From assembly GCA_030431935.1 (NCBI GenBank), contig JAUIIC010000016.1, positions 1 through 33,742 of the forward strand: a DNA stretch of 33,742 nt, read 5' to 3'. The translations under genes were made by a program, and so were the position numbers. Source of the DNA: Alphaproteobacteria bacterium. Lineage in GTDB: Bacteria > Pseudomonadota > Alphaproteobacteria > Rhodobacterales > Rhodobacteraceae. Below the pieces are notes generated by a model. The model was not told the DNA's origin. It did not search any database and worked only from the letters and a program-made list of their open reading frames with translations. Shown piece by piece: positions 29,812-33,742 of this stretch (position 1 is its first letter; each line of letters opens with the position of its first letter).

Positions 29812-31388
29812 TGGCAAAAATTGCGTTCATTTTGCTGTGCCACAAGGATCCCGAGGCGATCGTTCGCCAGGCGCAGCAGCTGACCGCCGTGGGTGATTGC
29901 ATCGCGATCCATTTCGACGCCCGCGCCAAGCCCGAGCACTATCACCAGATCCGTGCGGCACTGAAGGACAACCCGGCCGTTACCTTCGCTGCCCGGCGCG
30001 AGAAATGCGGCTGGGGGGAATGGTCGCTGGTGCGCGCGACGCTGAACGCGGTCGAGGCGGCGGTCGAGGCCTTCCCGGATGCCACCCATTTCTACATGCT
30101 GTCGGGCGATTGCATGGCGATCAAGTCGGCGGAGTATGCCCATGCCTTCCTCGATGCCCAGGACGCCGATTTCATAGAAAGTTTCGACTTCTTCAAGTCC
30201 GACTGGATCAAGACGGGCCTGCGCGAGGAACGGCTGATCTATCGCCACTGGTTCAACGAGCGCAGGAACAAGTGGTTGTTCTACAACAGCTTCTGGCTGC
30301 AGCGGCGGCTGGGGCTGAAGCGCGAGGTGCCCGAGGACCTGGAGATCATGATCGGGTCGCAATGGTGGTGCCTGCGGCGGCGCACGATCGAGAAGATCCT
30401 GGAGTTCTGCGCCCGGCGTTCCGATGTCATGCGCTTCTTCTCGACCACCTGGATCCCGGACGAGACGTTCTTTCAGACGCTCGTGCCCCACCTGGTGCCA
30501 CGCGACGAGATCCGGCGCCGCACGCTGACCTTCCTGCTGTTCACCGACTACGGCATGCCGGTGACCTTCTACAACGATCACTTCGACCTCTTGCTCAGCC
30601 AGGACTACCTGTTCGCGCGAAAGATCTCTCCGGGGGCGACGCAGCTGAAGAAGCGGCTGGGCGATCTTTACGCCGACCGGGGGGTGGAGTTCCGGATCTC
30701 GAACGAGGGGCGGGAGCTGTTTCATTTCCTGACCCAGCGCGGGCGCGTCGGGCGCCGGTTCGCCCCGCGGTTCTGGGAAACCGAATCCACCCTGGGGCAC
30801 GAGCGCGAGCTGTTGATCGTGACCTGCAAGAAATGGCACGTGGCCAAGCGGCTGCTGGACCATGTGCGGCAAGTGACGAACATTCCGGCGATCGAGTACC
30901 TGTTCAACGAGGAAAGCACCTGGCTGCCGGACCTGGGCGGCATTCAGGCCTCGATCGAGAAGCGCACGCGCCACCGGCGGGCGCTGATGCGGATGCTCTT
31001 CGACTATCACGACAGCAACCGGCTCATCATCTGCCTCGATCCCGGCAGCATCGACCTGATGCGGGATTTCTACGGCGACCGGAGCCAGACGCGGATGTTG
31101 GAGATCCAGTGCAGTTTCAGCGACGACTACCTTGTCGGCCATGCCCGTCGCGTGGGGCTTGCGGGGGAACGCACCTCGGCCGAGGTGCTGGAGCGGCTGG
31201 TGCCCGCGATCCGGGCCGACGTGGCCTTCGAGAGCGACCAGATCCGCGAGGCGCGTTTTCCCGAAGTCTACCGGCTTCAGGAATGGACGCCGCTGGAGGA
31301 CCGGGCCACGGCCCTTGCGCGTTTCCTCGATATCCCGCAGGAACGGGCGATCGAGATCGCATCCAATGACCATATCTTCGTCGACTAG
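29811..31388 (+). CDS. GT14-like (core-2/I-branching) glycosyltransferase with extra C-terminal domain
   Basis: A 525-residue cytoplasmic protein. Residues 1 to about 280 resemble the core-2/I-branching beta-1,6-N-acetylglucosaminyltransferase family: MAKIAFILLCHKDPEAIVRQ, then CGWGEWSLVRATLNAVEAA, THFYMLSGDCMAIKS, GSQWWCLRRRTIEKI and STTWIPDETFFQT. The C-terminal ~230 residues (from about HERELLIVTCKKWHVAKRLL) form a second domain I do not recognise with certainty; it looks like a nucleotide-binding alpha/beta fold and may be one of the unnamed domains found on such proteins in Rhodobacteraceae. Divergent from a sulfotransferase and followed 8 bases later by a HIT protein gene. Confidence 0.85.
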   Translation: MAKIAFILLCHKDPEAIVRQAQQLTAVGDCIAIHFDARAKPEHYHQIRAALKDNPAVTFAARREKCGWGEWSLVRATLNAVEAAVEAFPDATHFYMLSGDCMAIKSAEYAHAFLDAQDADFIESFDFFKSDWIKTGLREERLIYRHWFNERRNKWLFYNSFWLQRRLGLKREVPEDLEIMIGSQWWCLRRRTIEKILEFCARRSDVMRFFSTTWIPDETFFQTLVPHLVPRDEIRRRTLTFLLFTDYGMPVTFYNDHFDLLLSQDYLFARKISPGATQLKKRLGDLYADRGVEFRISNEGRELFHFLTQRGRVGRRFAPRFWETESTLGHERELLIVTCKKWHVAKRLLDHVRQVTNIPAIEYLFNEESTWLPDLGGIQASIEKRTRHRRALMRMLFDYHDSNRLIICLDPGSIDLMRDFYGDRSQTRMLEIQCSFSDDYLVGHARRVGLAGERTSAEVLERLVPAIRADVAFESDQIREARFPEVYRLQEWTPLEDRATALARFLDIPQERAIEIASNDHIFVD

Positions 31389-31396
31389 GGGACCCG

Positions 31397-31780
31397 ATGG
31401 CCTACGACTATGATGACCAGAACGTGTTCGCGAAGATCCTGCGCGGCGAGATTCCGAACAGCACGGTGATCGAGACCGAACACACGCTTGCCTTCAACGA
31501 CATCGCCCCGCAGGCGCCTGTGCATGTGCTGGTGATCCCGAAGGGCCCTTATGTCTGCCACGATCATTTCGTGACGGCGGCCTCGGACGCCGAGATCGTG
31601 GATTTCAACCGCACGGTTGGGCGGATCTGCGCCGACCTCGGGATCTGTCCGGGCGATGGCGGCGCAGGCTATCGCACCATTTCAAACAGCGGGGCGGATG
31701 CCGTGCAGGAAGTGCCGCATTTCCACCTGCACATCCTTGGCGGGCGGCCGCTGGGGCGGATGCTGGAGCGCGCCGACTGA
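31397..31780 (+). CDS. HIT-family nucleotide hydrolase (HinT-like)
   Basis: Histidine-triad protein hydrolysing adenosine phosphoramidates or related nucleotides. The 127-residue protein starts YDDQNVFAKILRGEIPNSTVIE, typical of HinT, and has the triad motif HFHLHILGG near its C-terminus. The gene follows the glycosyltransferase by 8 bases and is probably co-transcribed with it. A link to glycan synthesis is not obvious; sulfotransferases produce PAP, but HIT proteins are not established PAP hydrolases. Confidence 0.93.
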   Translation: MAYDYDDQNVFAKILRGEIPNSTVIETEHTLAFNDIAPQAPVHVLVIPKGPYVCHDHFVTAASDAEIVDFNRTVGRICADLGICPGDGGAGYRTISNSGADAVQEVPHFHLHILGGRPLGRMLERAD

Positions 31781-31820
31781 CCCGGGCGCACGGCGGTCGG
31801 CCGCTGCCGCGCACGGACGC

Positions 31821-33050
31821 TCAGATGATGGCCAGTTCGGGAATGGGCCGGTTCTGGGCGATGCGCTGAAACGAGAACGGCGACAGGTCCAGCGTCCGGA
31901 ACCCGCCGTGGCAGAGCAGTTCCGCCATGCCACGCCCCATCGCCGGGGCTTGTTGCAGCCCGTGGCCGGAAAACCCGTTCATGAAGAAGAAGTTGGCCAC
32001 ATCAGGGTGCGGCCCGATGATCGCGTTCTGGTCGAGCACGTTGTAGGCATAGTGCCCGACCCATTCGGTTTCCACGCGGATGGCCTCGAACTGCGGGACG
32101 CGGTTCGCGATCGCGGGCCAGACGTGATCCAGCCAGATCGTGTGGTTCATGCCGAAATCCGTCGGGTCCACGGCGGGGTCGATCGCGTCATGCGCCCCTG
32201 CCAGGTAGCGGCCGCCGCCGCTGTCGTGGAAATGCACGCCCGACGGGTCGATGGTCAGGGGCAAAGGGATATCCAGCGGCCTTTCGGCGCGGAAGATCCA
32301 GGTGTAGCGCTTGCGGGGCTCGACCGGCAGGTCGATGCCGGCCATCGCGGCGGTGCGCGAGGCGCGCGGGCCCGTCGCGTTCACCAGCTGCTCGCAATGG
32401 ACCACGGCCCCCCCCGACAGCTTGAGGCTGTCCACCCGCGTGCGGGCCGCGTTCAGGGTCATCGCCGTGACCTCGTCGGCGACGTATTCGACGCCGGCCT
32501 CGCGCGCCTTGCGCCGGAACCAGTCGAACAGGGTGGCCCCGTCGAAATAGCCCTCGTCGCGGGTGTTGATCGACCCCAAGAGGATGTCCTCGACATTGTA
32601 GAACGGATACTCGGCAAGGATCTCGGTGGCCGTCAGCAGCCGGGTTTCGGCGCCCGCTGCGCGCTGGATGACCTGCTTTTGGCGCAGGACCTGCGCGAAG
32701 GCTTCAGTGTCGGCGAGGTAGAGATAGCCGAAGGCCCGGACCGGCAGATCGGGCACGCGGGGGTCGTCGTCCATGTTGGCGCGCAGGTTCCGGATGAAAT
32801 CGGCAGTGAACTGGCTGATCCGCACGTTCAGCTCGGTCGAGAACTGCTGGCGGATGCAGGAATTGGTATGCGCGGTCGAGCACATGGCGAAACTGGGGTC
32901 GCGCTCGACGACAAGGATCCGGCCGTCGAAGTCCGGGTCGCGCGACAGGAACCAGGCCGCGGCGGACCCCATGATCGCGCCGCCGACGATCACCACGTCA
33001 TAGGACGTGTGTGCCGGTTCCGCCGCGAAGCCCGCAGGAAGCGATGTCAT
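31821..33050 (-). CDS. FAD-dependent oxidoreductase (DAO family)
   Basis: A 409-residue flavoprotein of the glycine/D-amino-acid oxidase fold. The dinucleotide loop is VVIVGGAIMGSAAAWFL (19-35), with ILVVERD at the end of the second strand, TNSCIRQQFSTELNV and the late GFSGHGLQQAPAMGRGMAELL. The family oxidises amines such as sarcosine, glycine betaine derivatives or D-amino acids; here the substrate is unknown, and no folate-binding domain is present. GAGG occurs eight bases before the ATG at 33050. It follows a terminated permease gene on the same strand and converges with the HIT gene after a 40-base gap. Confidence 0.88.
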   Translation of the reverse strand: MTSLPAGFAAEPAHTSYDVVIVGGAIMGSAAAWFLSRDPDFDGRILVVERDPSFAMCSTAHTNSCIRQQFSTELNVRISQFTADFIRNLRANMDDDPRVPDLPVRAFGYLYLADTEAFAQVLRQKQVIQRAAGAETRLLTATEILAEYPFYNVEDILLGSINTRDEGYFDGATLFDWFRRKAREAGVEYVADEVTAMTLNAARTRVDSLKLSGGAVVHCEQLVNATGPRASRTAAMAGIDLPVEPRKRYTWIFRAERPLDIPLPLTIDPSGVHFHDSGGGRYLAGAHDAIDPAVDPTDFGMNHTIWLDHVWPAIANRVPQFEAIRVETEWVGHYAYNVLDQNAIIGPHPDVANFFFMNGFSGHGLQQAPAMGRGMAELLCHGGFRTLDLSPFSFQRIAQNRPIPELAII

Positions 33051-33114
33051 CCGAAAACCTCATCCGGTGTTGCCATGTGCACACTAGCCGTGGCGCCCGC
33101 CGCCGTCAGGCGGG

Positions 33115-33140
33115 AAAACGCGCCGTTGTCTTCCGGCGCG
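33115..33140 (-). terminator. Rho-independent terminator after the permease gene
   Basis: On the minus strand CGCGCCG (33140-33134) and CGGCGCG (33125-33119) form a 7-bp perfect stem with an 8-nt loop, followed by TTTTCCC. It is 28 bases after the permease stop and separates it from the FAD oxidoreductase gene. Confidence 0.75.
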
Positions 33141-33167
33141 CGGGCGTCGACATGCCGCTTTCGGGGG

Positions 33168-33742
33168 TCAGACGATCTGCCAGGCTTGGAACAGAAGGCC
33201 CGCCATCAGCGCCCCGCCAAGCGAGAGCGCGATGTAAAGCGCGAAGACCGGTGGGCGGGCCAGCGCCCAGACCGCCATTGCCGCCGGGATCGAGGTGACG
33301 CCGCCCGCGACAAGGAACGCCATGCCCGCGCCCGGGGCCATGCCCTGTTCGATCAGCCCGCCGACCAGCGGCAGCGCGGCATAGCCGTTCAGATAGGCCG
33401 GAACGCCGACAAGCGTGGCGGTCACGATGGGCAGCACCCCGTTTCCGCCCAGCACCGCGGTGACGGTTTCGGCCGGAATCCATGCCAGCATCAGGCTTTC
33501 GATCAGGAACGCCAGCAGCAGCCATTTCGCGAGGAAGAGCGTGGTCTTCGTCGCTTCGCGCGCGAATTTGGTGCGGCGGTCGGCATCGGTCCAGAAGCGC
33601 CAGACGACGGGCTTGGGCGCGCGCACCTTCGCACCGCCGCAGCCGCCGTTGCCGACGCCCTCGCGCAGGGGGTTCGCCAGGGCGCCGCCGCGGGCCAGAA
33701 GGTGCACCACGGTGCCGCCGAAGATGCCCAGCCCGATGGCCG
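33168..33742 (-). CDS. Permease of the DUF318/YraQ type, partial (C-terminal part)
   Basis: Membrane protein whose first part lies beyond the right edge; 190 codons are visible in frame from 33740. A Gly/Cys-containing linker (GNGGCGGAKVRAPKP) leads into four or five hydrophobic segments: KWLLLAFLIESLMLAWIPAE, GVLPIVTATLVGVPAYLNGYAALPLVGGLIEQG, AGMAFLVAGGVTSIPAAMAVWAL and PVFALYIALSLGGALMAGLLF (named by landmarks). The order and the repeated GVPAYLNGYAALPL are like the YraQ/ArsP permease family, some of which export organic arsenicals. Substrate not known. Confidence 0.8.
   Translation of the reverse strand, partial: AIGLGIFGGTVVHLLARGGALANPLREGVGNGGCGGAKVRAPKPVVWRFWTDADRRTKFAREATKTTLFLAKWLLLAFLIESLMLAWIPAETVTAVLGGNGVLPIVTATLVGVPAYLNGYAALPLVGGLIEQGMAPGAGMAFLVAGGVTSIPAAMAVWALARPPVFALYIALSLGGALMAGLLFQAWQIV

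Noticed and set aside
31781-31820. Imperfect hairpin between the HIT and FAD-oxidoreductase genes
   Set aside because: Mismatched stem and no T-tract on either strand; not supportable as a terminator.
1-33742. Mobile elements, CRISPR arrays, tRNA or rRNA genes, toxin-antitoxin or defence islands
   Set aside because: No transposase, integrase, repeat-spacer array, cloverleaf or recognisable defence gene was found; composition and codon use look even throughout.

Overview
This GC-rich window reads as chromosome of an alphaproteobacterium of the order Rhodobacterales (roseobacter/Rhodobacter group). The signs are a MipZ division-site ATPase, an F0-only ATP synthase operon with paired b' and b subunits, an ffh / chorismate mutase / rpsP / rimM / trmD / rplS / rpmE cluster, and a short gene-end repeat (CTCCGGCGG..GTATT..GAACAGAAGAAG) of a kind I associate with this group. 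Genes are densely packed, no gene-free stretch exceeds about 300 bases, and I see no insertion sequence, prophage, tRNA, rRNA or CRISPR array.

Layout. (1) 1-2617: urate catabolism. puuE (cut by the window edge) diverges from uraH and puuD. Together they oxidise urate with a membrane cytochrome-type enzyme, hydrolyse 5-hydroxyisourate and open allantoin. (2) 2614-4514: an acyl-CoA synthetase, and divergently a small glycine-zipper lipoprotein with its own terminator. (3) 4698-8710: a complete putrescine/spermidine-type ABC importer (binding protein, ATPase, two permeases), tightly coupled, with a strong hairpin after the binding-protein gene. (4) 15574 down to 8707 on the minus strand: ffh, a GNAT acetyltransferase, chorismate mutase, rpsP, a small membrane protein, rimM, trmD, rplS, rpmE and a terminator, then a LysE-type exporter and mipZ. 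(5) 15786-20281: a small glycosyltransferase, an azoreductase diverging from a LysR regulator, a DMT exporter, a transglutaminase-like protein and an ArsR regulator with a clear operator. (6) 20498-23115: atpI-atpB-atpE-atpF'-atpF with a recognisable promoter and a textbook terminator; the F1 genes are not here. (7) 23173-27733: a small secreted protein, an FCD/GntR regulator with a large two-tier palindrome, an OmpA-like lipoprotein, an AraC-methyltransferase DNA-repair protein diverging from endonuclease III, and a PfkB/adenosine kinase. (8) 27734-33742: gene-end repeats, a solitary PstB-type ATPase with an FNR-like box upstream, a carbohydrate sulfotransferase diverging from a two-domain GT14-like glycosyltransferase, a HIT protein, an FAD oxidoreductase and a partial permease.

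Most genes are ordinary. The parts most worth a second look are non-coding or organisational: a possible 10-codon leader peptide feeding the GT14-like gene, the 46-bp palindrome overlapping the ribosome-binding site of the FCD regulator, three gene-end repeats with constant polarity, three convergent gene pairs whose stop codons share one CTAG, and an eukaryote-like pairing of sulfotransferase and GT14 families. I do not see a clearly new defence or mobile system here.
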